Source of the DNA: Eubacteriales bacterium | GTDB lineage: Bacteria; Bacillota; Clostridia; Lachnospirales; Lachnospiraceae | Reading direction: 5' to 3' | NCBI GenBank assembly: GCA_030536555.1 | Contig: JAUNPU010000008.1 | Span: 62,001-126,000 of the forward strand | DNA length: 64,000 bases | Shown here: positions 55,728 through 64,000 of the stretch, piece after piece | How positions within the stretch are numbered: the first letter of the stretch is position 1 | Layout: each line of letters begins with the position of its first letter | The notes under the pieces: model-generated | What the model was told of the DNA's origin: nothing | Seen by the model: the letters and a program-made list of their open reading frames with translations, nothing else | The model's database searches: none | Program-made: the position numbers and the translations under genes

Positions 55728-57655
55728 GTCCGCTCCTTTCCGGTTCCCCTTAGAAACTCCCGGATCCATTCCGGCGCTGACAGATAATACAGATGCGGAA
55801 ATCCCGCCAGCATGGTTTCTGTCCGGTGCATACAGTTCCAGCTCCGGTCAGACGCGGGCTTTTGCGCCGTCATGGCAGCTCCCGGGTCCGTGCTGTCCCA
55901 GTAATGAAATTCATGCCCGTTCACCGCTCCCAGCGAAATATAGCCGAACCGCGACAGTCGTTCTGTGCGAAATCCATCCGCCTCAATGATTCCGGCCATC
56001 TCATATATTTTTCCGTCCAGCCCTTCCAGCGTGCGGTGCAGATAGAGAAATCCTCCGCACTCCGCCAGAATCCGGACACCGGACGATGCTGCATTTCGAA
56101 TATCCTCCAGCATGGTCCGGTTCTCAGAAAGCTGCCTTGCATAGACCTCCGGGTATCCGCCGCCCAGCAGCAGCCCATCCAGATGCTCCGGCAGGTGGCT
56201 GTCGTGAATCGGGCTGAACTCCACCAGCTCCCAGCCTTCCCGCTCCAGAAATTCCAGATTCTCCTGATAATAGAAGCAGAACGCCTCATCCCGCGCAAGC
56301 CCCATGCGGCGCACCGGACGAACATGAGCATCCACAGACGCCTCCTGCTTCCCTGCTTTCTCCAGATCTTCCGCCGACCGCGCCAGCGCCAGGATCCGAT
56401 CCACATCCAGACTCTGCTCCAGCTGATCTGCCAGCTGCTCCAGGCGCTCCCGCAATCTGTCCTGCTCCGCAGGAATCGTCAGGCCCAGATGCCGGCTCTC
56501 CAGTCTTCCCTCCTCACAGACCGGAACCGTACCAAGACAGACTACTCCCAGTTCTTCAAACTTCGTGCGAAGACGCTGAATGCTCCCCGGAGAGGTCCGG
56601 TTCAAAATCACACCCACGATCCGACTGTCCTTCTGATAGGTCAGAAATCCCCTGACCTGGGCTGCCAGCGACAGACTGCTGGACTTCCCGTCCAGCACCA
56701 GAATGACCGGCGTCCTGGTGATTCTGGAAATATCATAGGCACTGGCCTGCAGCGTATTGCCTGCCACGCCGTCATAGTATCCCATCACTCCCTCGATCAC
56801 CGCCAGCTCCGACTCCGCCACCCGGCGCTCAAACAGGCAGCGTACTTCATCCTCCGGCAGAAAAAAGCTGTCCAGATTGCAGCCGCCGATGCCCAGCACA
56901 TAGCGGTGAAACATGGGATCAATATAATCCGGTCCGCATTTAAAGGAACTGCACCGCAGACCCCGCCGCTGAAAACACGTCAGCAGTCCGGCTGTAATCA
57001 TCGTCTTCCCGCATCCGCTCTCCGGCGCGGCAATCATGATCCGGGGAATATGCACCCTGCACTCCGCCATCCTGCCAGACTTTCCCTCCGCCGACCTGCC
57101 AGACTTTCCTTCTGCCGTCAGGATGTAGACCGGATTCTGCCCCTGCATCAGGTGGTATCTCCCCTTCATCTCTCCGCGGGACACCTGCACACAGACCACT
57201 TCCGGCTCCATATCCCGTTCCTGAAAATACGCCATAACACGGGCAAGAGTCTCCAGCGCGATCACATTGATCACCATTCGCACGGAAGGATTTTTCCGCT
57301 GCACCAGATCCAGAATCGATTCCAGACTGCCGCCGCTTCCGCCCACAAATACAAGATCCGGCGCAGGGCAGTCCCGCATGCTGTCCGGAGCCTTCCCCGG
57401 AATCACCGTCACATTGTGCACACCAAAGGCTTTGCAGTTTGCACGAATCAGCTCGCAGCCCTCTTCTTTCTGCTCAAATGCGTAGACATGACCGCATTCT
57501 GCTGCCATCGCCGCTTCCACCGTGACGGAGCCGGTTCCGGCACCCACGTCATAAATCACGCTGTCCTTTTGAATCTCCAGCTTGGACAGTGACACCGCCC
57601 GCACTTCACTTTTTGTCATGGGGATTGCTCCCCGGATAAACTGTTCATCTCTCAT
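55724..57655 (-). CDS. CbiT-CbiA fusion (precorrin decarboxylating methyltransferase + cobyrinate a,c-diamide synthase)
   Basis: About 643 residues joining two cobalamin enzymes. Residues 1-185 are CbiT (C15 methylation and decarboxylation): RDEQFIRGAIPMTKSEVRA, VIYDVGAGTGSVTVEAAMA, DLVFVGGSGGSLESIL. A short repetitive linker (SGRSAEGKSGRMAE) precedes CbiA (about 205-640): P-loop-like APESGCGKTMITAGLL, FKCGPDYIDPMFH, VIEGVMGYYDG, and a glutaminase half with Cys in RILAECGGFLYL and His in GHEFHYWDS. I start at the ATG at 57655 since GAGG is eight bases away; another ATG is at 57661. The fusion is uncommon; CbiT is more often joined to CbiE. Confidence 0.92.
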   Translation of the reverse strand: MRDEQFIRGAIPMTKSEVRAVSLSKLEIQKDSVIYDVGAGTGSVTVEAAMAAECGHVYAFEQKEEGCELIRANCKAFGVHNVTVIPGKAPDSMRDCPAPDLVFVGGSGGSLESILDLVQRKNPSVRMVINVIALETLARVMAYFQERDMEPEVVCVQVSRGEMKGRYHLMQGQNPVYILTAEGKSGRSAEGKSGRMAECRVHIPRIMIAAPESGCGKTMITAGLLTCFQRRGLRCSSFKCGPDYIDPMFHRYVLGIGGCNLDSFFLPEDEVRCLFERRVAESELAVIEGVMGYYDGVAGNTLQASAYDISRITRTPVILVLDGKSSSLSLAAQVRGFLTYQKDSRIVGVILNRTSPGSIQRLRTKFEELGVVCLGTVPVCEEGRLESRHLGLTIPAEQDRLRERLEQLADQLEQSLDVDRILALARSAEDLEKAGKQEASVDAHVRPVRRMGLARDEAFCFYYQENLEFLEREGWELVEFSPIHDSHLPEHLDGLLLGGGYPEVYARQLSENRTMLEDIRNAASSGVRILAECGGFLYLHRTLEGLDGKIYEMAGIIEADGFRTERLSRFGYISLGAVNGHEFHYWDSTDPGAAMTAQKPASDRSWNCMHRTETMLAGFPHLYYLSAPEWIREFLRGTGKERT

Positions 57656-57665
57656 ATTCATGACC

Positions 57666-59195
57666 TCAGTCTCTGTTATCGTTGCGCTCCAGCAGCACCG
57701 CCGCCAGTTCTTCCGTCTGCCGGTCTGCCAGTTGATCCGCCGTCCCGGTCACCCAGGCTTCATCCGGATAGCCCATTCGGATACCGGCTTTCACCGCCGT
57801 ACTGCCATATCCGGCATCGGTCAGCTTTCTGCATACGCTCTGCAGATTTTCTGAGCCACCCAGCAGCAGAAACACCTGCTTCTTCTCCGCAAGCAGCCGC
57901 ACCACATCACAGGCTCTGCCGTGAGCACTTGCCAGATACAGATTCTCCCAGGAGGTCTGCATTCTGGCGCAGAGATTCGAGACAGACGAAATTCCCGGCA
58001 GCACCCGGATCTGCCAGTCCTGAGTCCCTGCATCTGATGATGACTGGAACCTGTCAGCTTCCTGAAGCTTCCGGATCAGGGAACCGCTTCCGCTGTAGAA
58101 TCCGGTATCCCCGGAGTATACCACAGCCACCCTGTGAATCTCCGGATGACTCTCCAGCCATTCCAGAACCGGTTCCGGCAGATATCGCGGCTCCCGCAGT
58201 GCATGACCGGTCCATGGAGCCACATCCGCCAGCATTCTCGGTGCCCCGAGCACCGCCTCACACTGCTTCAACGCCTCCACTGCTTCCAGTGTAAGCTGCC
58301 GTCCGCCTCCCATTCCCATGCCGATCAGGGTCAATTGCCGTGGGGAAATTCCTCCGTCCTCCGCATACAATTCCATCTGTGCCTTCGCCTCATCCAGGGA
58401 CAGTCCTAGTTCCTTTGCGGGACGTTCAATCACAATTACCGATGCGCCGCACTCCGCTGCCGCCTGCAGCTTCTCAGCAAACCCGCCCCGACTTCCCGAC
58501 TCCTTGGTCACCAGCCACTTCGCGCCGGTCTGCTCCAGCAATGCCCGGTTCATGGCTGTGGAAAATGGACCCTGCATGGCAATCAGATGAGCCCCGCGTA
58601 TGCCCAGCTCCTCACATCCTGCCAGCACCCGGCTGTCCGGAAGCACCCGCGCAAAAATCCGTCCGTCCAGATGACGAGCAGCGGCGAACGCTGACAGTTC
58701 CTTGCTTCCGGTCGTCAGAAGCACCGGCTCCTGATCCTGCTCCAGCACCCGGATGGCCTCATCCGGCGACTGTACCCGCCAGATGCTGCACTTCGGCTGT
58801 TCCTGCGGCTCCGATACGGATTTCTGACCGGCCCGGATACCCCCGTTCCCACAGTTTTCCGCCTGCCCGTCTGCCGGATCCCGCAGCACCCGCCGGCAGG
58901 GAATCGAAAGCAGGCTGCAAAGCTTTGTGATCTGTTCCGTGACAACTCTGGCGTAAGGGTGCGTAGCATCCAGCACAAGCTCCGGCTTTACCTGAAGCAG
59001 CAGCTGTTCCATTTCCTGTTCATTCAGCGCCCCCTGGCGGACCCGGACATAAGCATTTTCATCCAGAAGGCTCTCCCCATACTCAGACACCACGCTGACC
59101 AGCGTCCTTACCTGTCTTTGCGACGCATACTCCGCCAGTTCTCTTCCCTCCGATGTGCCGCCAAAGATCAGCACCCTGATTTTTTTCTCCGTCAT
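57666..59195 (-). CDS. CbiJ-CbiE fusion (cobalt-precorrin-6A reductase + C5-methyltransferase)
   Basis: A 509-residue two-domain protein. Residues 1-255 are CbiJ: VLIFGGTSEGRELAEYASQ (NADH-binding), VLDATHPYARVVTEQI, GPFSTAMNRALLEQTGAKWLVTKESGSRGGFAEKL. Residues about 280-505 are CbiE, an SAM-dependent methyltransferase: LTLIGMGMGGGRQLTLEAVEAL, VAVVYSGDTGFYSGSGSLI, VLPGISSVSNLCARM. Its ATG overlaps the cbiG stop (ATGA), and it is followed five bases later by the CbiT part of the next fusion. CbiE and CbiT thus sit on adjacent but separate fusion proteins. Confidence 0.93.
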   Translation of the reverse strand: MTEKKIRVLIFGGTSEGRELAEYASQRQVRTLVSVVSEYGESLLDENAYVRVRQGALNEQEMEQLLLQVKPELVLDATHPYARVVTEQITKLCSLLSIPCRRVLRDPADGQAENCGNGGIRAGQKSVSEPQEQPKCSIWRVQSPDEAIRVLEQDQEPVLLTTGSKELSAFAAARHLDGRIFARVLPDSRVLAGCEELGIRGAHLIAMQGPFSTAMNRALLEQTGAKWLVTKESGSRGGFAEKLQAAAECGASVIVIERPAKELGLSLDEAKAQMELYAEDGGISPRQLTLIGMGMGGGRQLTLEAVEALKQCEAVLGAPRMLADVAPWTGHALREPRYLPEPVLEWLESHPEIHRVAVVYSGDTGFYSGSGSLIRKLQEADRFQSSSDAGTQDWQIRVLPGISSVSNLCARMQTSWENLYLASAHGRACDVVRLLAEKKQVFLLLGGSENLQSVCRKLTDAGYGSTAVKAGIRMGYPDEAWVTGTADQLADRQTEELAAVLLERNDNRD

Positions 59196-60451
59196 TCCTG
59201 CTCTGCTCCAATCTCTGTCATTTCGTGAACAACCGCAACCGTCACCCCGTCATATCGCTCTTTCCTCACCACAAGTTCCCAGGTGGTTCCGGTCTCTTCG
59301 GCAATTCCGGCAGATTTCACAGCTTCAGACGTTTCGGCAGCACCGGCGCCGTCCACTGTTCCAGACGCTTCTGCAGCACTGGCACTGTCCACTGCTCCAG
59401 CCTCTTTGATGGCACCCGCACCAACCGCCCGCAGTGCCGCCCGCTCACACACATTGCCGGTTCCGGTCACCCTGCGGACCAGCGGCGACTCTGCCAGATT
59501 TCCCGGCACTGCCTCCAGTTCTTCTGCCGAAAATGTCAGAAACGGCACCTGAAGCCGCCTGGCAAGCCTGCAGATTCCATCCTCATCCCGCTTCAGGTCA
59601 ATGCTGGCAATCTGCTTTACCGCCCGCAGATCCAGCGCATGCTTTTCAAATGCCTGTCGGACTGCGTCCTCCACCTTCTGCGCCTCCACGTTCTTCCGAC
59701 TGCCGATACCAACCGTCAAAACCCTGGGAATCAGCCGCAGTGTCACGGAATCCGTCGCCGAATCCGCCGCAAAGCCCGGTGCAGAATCCGTCACAAGGCC
59801 CATCACCGTTCCCAGCACCAAATCCGGCGTCTCTGTGCGGCAGGTCACCCAGACATTCTCGCGGAACCGCTGCCCGCTTACATAGCCCTGTGGAACCGGC
59901 CCCTTCAGCCGATAATCACTGAAAAAGCCAACCGGTTCCCCGTCTAACCGGGCGGCTGCCACCTGCTTTGCCAGTTCCCGGTCCGAGATCACCAGCTTCC
60001 GCTCCTTCGCCCACACATCGATGGCTGTCAGTCCCTGCACATCAGAGGCAGTGGTAATGACCGGTACCGCCCCCAGCATGCGTGCCGTCCTGACCGCCAG
60101 CCCGTTGGCCCCTCCCACATGCCCAGAAAGCAGCGAGATTACAAAGTTCGCCTGCTCATCGCATACCAGAACAGCCGGATCTGTCAGCTTGTCCCGCAGA
60201 TACGGGGCGACAGCACGCACAGCGATTCCCGCTGCCCCGACAAATATGATTCCGTCCGCCTGCCCGAACATCCGTCCGGTCCACTGGCTCACCGGCTCTT
60301 CTGACACCCGGATACCTGCCTCCTGTCGTCCGTCAAGGAACTTCGCCTGCACATATCCGTCACACTCCTGCCCCTGCTCCCGAAAGCCTCTCACAATTCG
60401 TCCGCAGAGGCGGCTGCCCTCTCTGGTAAAACTGATCACCGCAATCTTCAT
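59192..60451 (-). CDS. cbiG: Cobalt-precorrin-5A hydrolase CbiG, with repetitive insertion
   Basis: Opens the lactone ring of cobalt-precorrin-5A, releasing acetaldehyde. The 419-residue protein starts at the ATG at 60451 (MKIAVISFTREGSRLCGRIV), with GGAAGG seven bases upstream. It has IIFVGAAGIAVRAVAPYLRDKLTDPAVL, VISLLSGHVGGANGLAVRTA, TVGIGSRKNVEAQKVEDAV and IASIDLKRDEDGICRLARRL. Near residues 355-395 an Ala/Gly/Glu/Ser-rich insertion (AEASGTVDGAGAAETSEAV) interrupts the otherwise conserved C-terminal domain before WELVVRKERYDGVTVAVVHE. The ATG overlaps the stop of the cbiD tail by four bases. Confidence 0.93.
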   Translation of the reverse strand: MKIAVISFTREGSRLCGRIVRGFREQGQECDGYVQAKFLDGRQEAGIRVSEEPVSQWTGRMFGQADGIIFVGAAGIAVRAVAPYLRDKLTDPAVLVCDEQANFVISLLSGHVGGANGLAVRTARMLGAVPVITTASDVQGLTAIDVWAKERKLVISDRELAKQVAAARLDGEPVGFFSDYRLKGPVPQGYVSGQRFRENVWVTCRTETPDLVLGTVMGLVTDSAPGFAADSATDSVTLRLIPRVLTVGIGSRKNVEAQKVEDAVRQAFEKHALDLRAVKQIASIDLKRDEDGICRLARRLQVPFLTFSAEELEAVPGNLAESPLVRRVTGTGNVCERAALRAVGAGAIKEAGAVDSASAAEASGTVDGAGAAETSEAVKSAGIAEETGTTWELVVRKERYDGVTVAVVHEMTEIGAEQE

Positions 60452-60828
60452 AAGCCTTCCTTCCACTGCTCAAACAGGGCATCTGCTCCTGCCGTTTTTC
60501 CAAGTATACCGTATGCCGATGAAAATGTCACCACCTGCACCTGTACCTTCCCGCCTGTCCAGACCTCCAGCCACCGCTTTGCCCGTTCCGCTGCCAGTGC
60601 AAGCACCTGCTCCGCCAACTTCACCTTAAGCAGAATGCCGATAGCCTCATCCGTGGTATTACAGCCACGCACCGCCTGCAAAAACTCCTGCTGTTCCACC
60701 TGCCATCCCCCCGCTGTCGCCTCGTGCGACTCTGTCCTGTCCGGCTCTGTCCCGCCCGGCTTCTTCCCGACCGGCTTCTGACAGATCTGGTACTTATCGG
60801 ACAGCGCCAGCACTTCCTCTGTCAGCAG
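60448..60828 (-). pseudogene. cbiD: C-terminal part of cbiD, separated by an in-frame amber codon
   Basis: Continues the cbiD frame exactly after the TAG at 60829-60831. The sequence LLTEEVLALSDKYQICQKP then a Lys/Gly/Glu-rich linker leads to AVRGCNTTDEAIGILLKVKL and VVTFSSAYGILGKTAGADALF, the normal CbiD C-terminus. It has no ribosome binding site, and the first possible start is a GTG at 60813. One base change would restore a single protein of about 453 residues. It is either a disrupted gene, a readthrough product or a base error. Confidence 0.8.
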
Positions 60829-61809
60829 CTACATCTGATCCATACGTCCGTCTCCGTAGCGTGAGTGGGTATTTTCCATCCCCGCCGACACCTTCACCAG
60901 CTTCCCCATATGGCTGACAAATAAAAGATTCGGTATTTCTTCCTCCGCCGCCATCATCGCCGCCTCCCGGACAAAATTGCTGCAGAGTACCGCCGATCCC
61001 AGGGTGACTCCCATCTGCTCCTGCAGAAATGCTTCGCCATAATTGCCCGGTGCCATCAGAAGCGTCCTCTGCCCGCTGACCGCTTTCATATGAATATCCA
61101 GCTGGATTGTCGCCGTCAGCGCCTCCTCGCTCATGGGCTTTACCATACCGGTGGTTCCCAGAACAGAGATTCCGCCCTCTATGCCGAGCCGCGGATTGAA
61201 GGTCTTCGCCGCCAGCCTCTCTCCTTCCGGAATGGAGATCCGCACACACAGACAGCCCTCATATGCCGCCTTCCTGCATGCCTCCTCCACCGCTGAAAGA
61301 ATCATCTTCCGCGGCACCGGATTGATGGCATAGTGACCCACCGGACAGGAAAGTCCCGGCTTTGTGACCATCCCGATGCCGGCTCCGCCGGTCAGATAGA
61401 GTCCGGGATATTCCTCCAGCCAGTAGCCTGCACCGGACTTCTTCCATTCCTCCAGGCAGTCCTGACTGATTTTGGACACCGAGCCACAGATCCAGGTTCC
61501 ATGAGTCACATCCGGATCATCGCCCGCATCCTTCTGTACCCGGGCCGTTCTTCCTGCATCCGGCACCTTTCCCCGTTCCGCAGACTTCTCCGGCTGCCCT
61601 GCCGACCCTCCTGCCTGATTCGCAGACCTTTCCGGCTGCCCTGCCGACCCTCCCGCAGACACCCTCATCTCCACGGTCTTCCCGCAGGGCAGCGCCACGT
61701 CCACCGACTCCGGGCAGCGGCCCGTCAGCAAAAAAGCAGCTGCAGCCTTTGCCGCAGCCGCCGCGCAGGTCCCGGTCGTATATCCGCTTCTCAGCTCTCT
61801 TCGTTCCAT
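60829..61809 (-). CDS. cbiD: Cobalt-precorrin-5B C1-methyltransferase CbiD, ended early by TAG
   Basis: SAM-dependent methyltransferase of the anaerobic pathway. The ATG at 61809 gives MERRELRSGYTTGTCAAAAA, the family's start. Further motifs: KDAGDDPDVTHG, LTGGAGIGMVTKPGL, YAINPVPRKMI, SVLGTTGMVKPMSEEA, VLCSNFVREAAMMAA. It reaches HSRYGDGRMDQM and meets a TAG at 60829-60831, about 120 residues short of the usual end. An unusual repeat-rich insertion (GGSAGQPERSANQAGGSAGQ, about residues 50-75) comes from a 42-bp tandem duplication. All catalytic-core motifs are present, so partial activity cannot be excluded. Confidence 0.88.
   Translation of the reverse strand: MERRELRSGYTTGTCAAAAAKAAAAFLLTGRCPESVDVALPCGKTVEMRVSAGGSAGQPERSANQAGGSAGQPEKSAERGKVPDAGRTARVQKDAGDDPDVTHGTWICGSVSKISQDCLEEWKKSGAGYWLEEYPGLYLTGGAGIGMVTKPGLSCPVGHYAINPVPRKMILSAVEEACRKAAYEGCLCVRISIPEGERLAAKTFNPRLGIEGGISVLGTTGMVKPMSEEALTATIQLDIHMKAVSGQRTLLMAPGNYGEAFLQEQMGVTLGSAVLCSNFVREAAMMAAEEEIPNLLFVSHMGKLVKVSAGMENTHSRYGDGRMDQM
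61579..61662. repeat. 42-bp tandem duplication inside cbiD
   Basis: Units 61579-61620 and 61621-61662 share CGCAGAC and a 21-base identical core beginning CCGGCTGCC. The period of 42 keeps the frame and adds 14 residues. Similar but less regular repeats occur in cbiG (59290-59400) and in the cbiT-A linker (57065-57115). Confidence 0.75.
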
Positions 61810-61924
61810 ACTTCTCCCAACCTTCCCACACTTCTCTGCCGGATTCCTGCTCCCAGTCCGGAATCCGTCCATCCCGCGAAGACAATCACCGTTCCGCCTT
61901 GGCTCTCAGCGTCCTCACTGCCCC

Positions 61925-62557
61925 TCACCGCCCGCACTGATACAGAATCCCATTGCAGATTGCCGCCGCAATGTTGCTTCCGCCCTTTCGTCCCCGGGCT
62001 ACAATATAGGGAACCGGCGCAGTCAGGATCAGCTCCTTGGACTCCACCACATTTACAAATCCCACGGGAACCCCGATGATCAGTGCCGGGTGAACCGTTC
62101 CCTCCCGGATCATCTCATACAGCCGGATCAGCGCCGTCGGCGCATTGCCCACCGCAAAGATCACAGGTCCCGGTATCCCGGCTCCCCGCTCCATGCAGAT
62201 GGAAGCTCTGGTCACGCCCTTTTCCTTCGCCTCGGCAGCCACAGACTCATCCGCCATAAAGCAGTGAACGCGTCCGCCCCACCGCGCCAGCGCCTTCTTA
62301 TTGATTCCGGCAGCCGCCATGCTGGTATCGGTCACAATGGACGCTCCCGCCATCACCGCCTCCTTTGCCAGCTTCACAGCCCCCTCCGAGAACACCAGAT
62401 TATCCGCGTAGTCAAAGTCAGCCGCCGTGTGAATGCAGCGCTTCACCACCAGCGCTTCCTCCTCCGGCCAGGTTCGTCCCCCCAGCTCTGCGGTGATGAT
62501 TTCCATACTCCGCTTCTCGATCTCCTCCGGTTTTACAATGGTAATTCCATTCAGCAT
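61925..62557 (-). CDS. cbiC: Cobalt-precorrin-8 methylmutase CbiC
   Basis: Moves the C11 methyl group to C12 to give cobyrinic acid. The 210-residue protein starts at the ATG at 62557 (MLNGITIVKPEEIEKRSMEI), with AAGGAG six bases upstream. Conserved motifs: VVKRCIHTAADFDYADNLVFS with the catalytic His, ASIVTDTSMAAAGINK, AVGNAPTALIRLYEMI and GVPVGFVNVVESKELI. It follows cbiP by one base. Confidence 0.95.
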   Translation of the reverse strand: MLNGITIVKPEEIEKRSMEIITAELGGRTWPEEEALVVKRCIHTAADFDYADNLVFSEGAVKLAKEAVMAGASIVTDTSMAAAGINKKALARWGGRVHCFMADESVAAEAKEKGVTRASICMERGAGIPGPVIFAVGNAPTALIRLYEMIREGTVHPALIIGVPVGFVNVVESKELILTAPVPYIVARGRKGGSNIAAAICNGILYQCGR

Positions 62558-62558
62558 G

Positions 62559-64000
62559 TCATTCTCCTTCTTCCAGAATCCTGTATATCGCTTCCATGTC
62601 AAGGGACGACCGGATCAGGTCCGCCAGCTTGTCATACTCCTGCTCCTTGTACGCCGACAGATCCAGCTGATACTTGCCAAGGGTTACCCCTTTCTTTGCA
62701 GCAATCCGCTCTGCCAGCCCATAAGCCAGTCCATCCGTATCAAACAGCCCGTGCAGATAAGAGCCAAATACCAGCCCGTCCGGACTGCACAGACCATCGA
62801 TGCGCCCGTCCTCCAGCTGCACTGCCGGAATGCAGCCGCCTCCATTGGTCGTCTGCCCCATGTGAATCTCGTATCCGGTCACCGCATCGCCCTCATATCC
62901 GGCAAACAGCTCCGGCTTTTTGATCCAGCTTCCCCGCACCTGCGTCCGGGTCTTCTCCCTTGCAAATACCGTATCCGCATCCAGCAGCCCAAGTCCTCTC
63001 ATTTCCCCGCCGTGCTCTGCTCCATAAGGGTCCTTCAACGACTTTCCAAGAAGCTGGAACCCGCCGCAGATACCGATTACCGGTGTCTTCTGCGCGGCAG
63101 CCTTCAGAATCATGGTCTCCATGCCCGACTCCATCAGCCACCTCATATCGTCCATGGTATTCTTGGTTCCCGGCAGGATCACAAGATCCGGCATGCCCAG
63201 CTGGCCGGCGCGGGACACATAGCGAAGGGACACCCCGTCCATCCGCTCAAATGCGGAAAAATCCGTAAAGTTGGATATGTGAGGCAGGCGGATCACAGCA
63301 ATATCCACGCCCGCTCCCGCCGCGGTCTGCTCCAGACGCTCCGACAGGCTGTCCTCATCATCGATGTCGATAGATTTCATGGGAATCACACCCACAACAG
63401 GAATCCCCGTCTTCTCCTCAATCATGGCAAGGCCCGGCTGCAGGATCGACACATCTCCCCGGAATTTGTTGATGATCAGCCCCTTGATTCGCTTCTGCTC
63501 ATCCTCCTCAAGGAGCTTCACCGTGCCGTAAAGCGCGGCAAATACGCCGCCCCGGTCAATGTCCCCGGCCAGCAGCACCGGCGCATGGACCAGCTTCGCA
63601 AGCCCCATATTCACAATATCATTGTCCCGCAGATTGATCTCCGCCGGACTTCCCGCACCCTCGATCACAATCACATCATATTCCCGGCTCAGCCGCTCAA
63701 AGGCCGCCAGAATCTCCGGAATCAGCTCAGGCTTGCGCCGGTAGTACTCGGCAGCCTTCATATTGCCCCGGACTTCCCCATGGACAATGACCTGGCTGCC
63801 CACATGGCTGGTAGGCTTTAGCAGAATCGGATTCATATCCGCCGTCGGCCTGATTCCCGCTGCCTCCGCCTGCACCGCCTGGGCACGTCCGATTTCCAGC
63901 CCGTCCTCCGTAATGTAGGAATTCAAAGCCATATTCTGGGATTTGAAGGGCGCCACCCGATAGCCGTCCTGCTTCAGCACCCGGCACAGTCCCGCCGTAA
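62559..64000 (-). CDS. cbiP: Cobyric acid synthase CbiP/CobQ, 5' end beyond the window
   Basis: Glutamine-dependent amidase that converts four side chains of adenosylcobyrinic diamide. The frame is open to the window edge, reading [21 protein letters not shown], so the initial P-loop (about 20 residues) lies beyond 64000. Motifs include [70 protein letters not shown] and the glutaminase Cys in [13 protein letters not shown], with His in [10 protein letters not shown]. It is the first visible gene of the cobalamin operon; upstream pathway genes are presumably past the edge. Confidence 0.95.
   Translation of the reverse strand, partial: TAGLCRVLKQDGYRVAPFKSQNMALNSYITEDGLEIGRAQAVQAEAAGIRPTADMNPILLKPTSHVGSQVIVHGEVRGNMKAAEYYRRKPELIPEILAAFERLSREYDVIVIEGAGSPAEINLRDNDIVNMGLAKLVHAPVLLAGDIDRGGVFAALYGTVKLLEEDEQKRIKGLIINKFRGDVSILQPGLAMIEEKTGIPVVGVIPMKSIDIDDEDSLSERLEQTAAGAGVDIAVIRLPHISNFTDFSAFERMDGVSLRYVSRAGQLGMPDLVILPGTKNTMDDMRWLMESGMETMILKAAAQKTPVIGICGGFQLLGKSLKDPYGAEHGGEMRGLGLLDADTVFAREKTRTQVRGSWIKKPELFAGYEGDAVTGYEIHMGQTTNGGGCIPAVQLEDGRIDGLCSPDGLVFGSYLHGLFDTDGLAYGLAERIAAKKGVTLGKYQLDLSAYKEQEYDKLADLIRSSLDMEAIYRILEEGE

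Noticed and set aside
55793..57592. 599-codon plus-strand open frame opposite cbiT-A
   Set aside because: It is a mirror of a clearly conserved minus-strand gene in G+C-rich DNA; His/Arg/Gln-rich, no recognisable domain and no ribosome binding site.
62559..64000. Cobalamin riboswitch for the cob operon
   Set aside because: Operon start lies beyond the window; no B12-box sequence seen in the visible gaps.

Overview
The window reads as chromosomal DNA of a gut-type Lachnospiraceae/Clostridia bacterium. Supporting signs are low-GC-Gram-positive promoters and ribosome binding sites, lipoprotein linkers rich in Thr/Glu/Ala, a YesM/YesN two-component system, Clostridia-type LexA boxes, an anaerobic cobalamin pathway and an S-layer-homology protein. 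Almost everything is on the minus strand. Only a lipoprotein (12120) and a CYTH protein (33762) run on plus. I saw no rRNA, tRNA, CRISPR array, insertion sequence or phage genes.

Layout. (1) 1-4.1 kb: comM-dprA-topA, DNA uptake/processing and topoisomerase; topA leaves the window. (2) 4.2-9.2 kb: two DNA-repair cassettes, a DUF5348-like protein / Y-family polymerase / YolD-like set, and a radical-SAM plus partner pair whose promoter lies between two LexA boxes. (3) 9.2-16.6 kb: SH3-NlpC/P60 wall hydrolase, AEC transporter, a lipoprotein, a cytidylate-kinase-like protein and a TrpXYZ-like ABC importer. (4) 16.7-22.8 kb: M19 dipeptidase and an operon of SLH protein plus MacA/ATPase/MacB-like efflux, preceded by an 11-bp-period direct repeat. 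(5) 22.9-29.8 kb: proteostasis block tig, clpP, clpX, lon, engB, mgsA. (6) 29.9-34.3 kb: substrate-binding lipoprotein with a Cache-HAMP-PAS-GGDEF protein, then CYTH.

(7) 34.2-42.8 kb is the most unusual part. A single giant secreted repeat protein (about 2539 residues if in frame) is read from a strong promoter. Its signal peptide is out of frame with its body because of a run of ten G, so it looks switched OFF. A nine-G run would switch it ON. The whole transcription unit is bracketed by two related composite palindromic elements (275 and 258 bp). Each is built of four roughly 40-bp inverted-repeat units with mirror-symmetric spacing (52-11-52 and 42-11-42 bp). I do not recognise these elements. 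Together with the G tract they suggest a phase-variable, possibly mobile or recombining, surface-protein locus.

(8) 42.9-52.8 kb: galactose-type (Mgl) sugar ABC importer with an upstream sensing module of two more sugar-binding proteins, a YesM-type kinase and a YesN-type regulator. (9) 52.8-64.0 kb: an anaerobic cobalamin operon in the order cbiP, cbiC, cbiD, cbiG, cbiJ-E, cbiT-A, cobU, cobS, cobU-like, cbiB. It has two uncommon gene fusions, an in-frame amber stop inside cbiD, and short tandem-repeat insertions in several proteins; cbiP enters from beyond the right edge.
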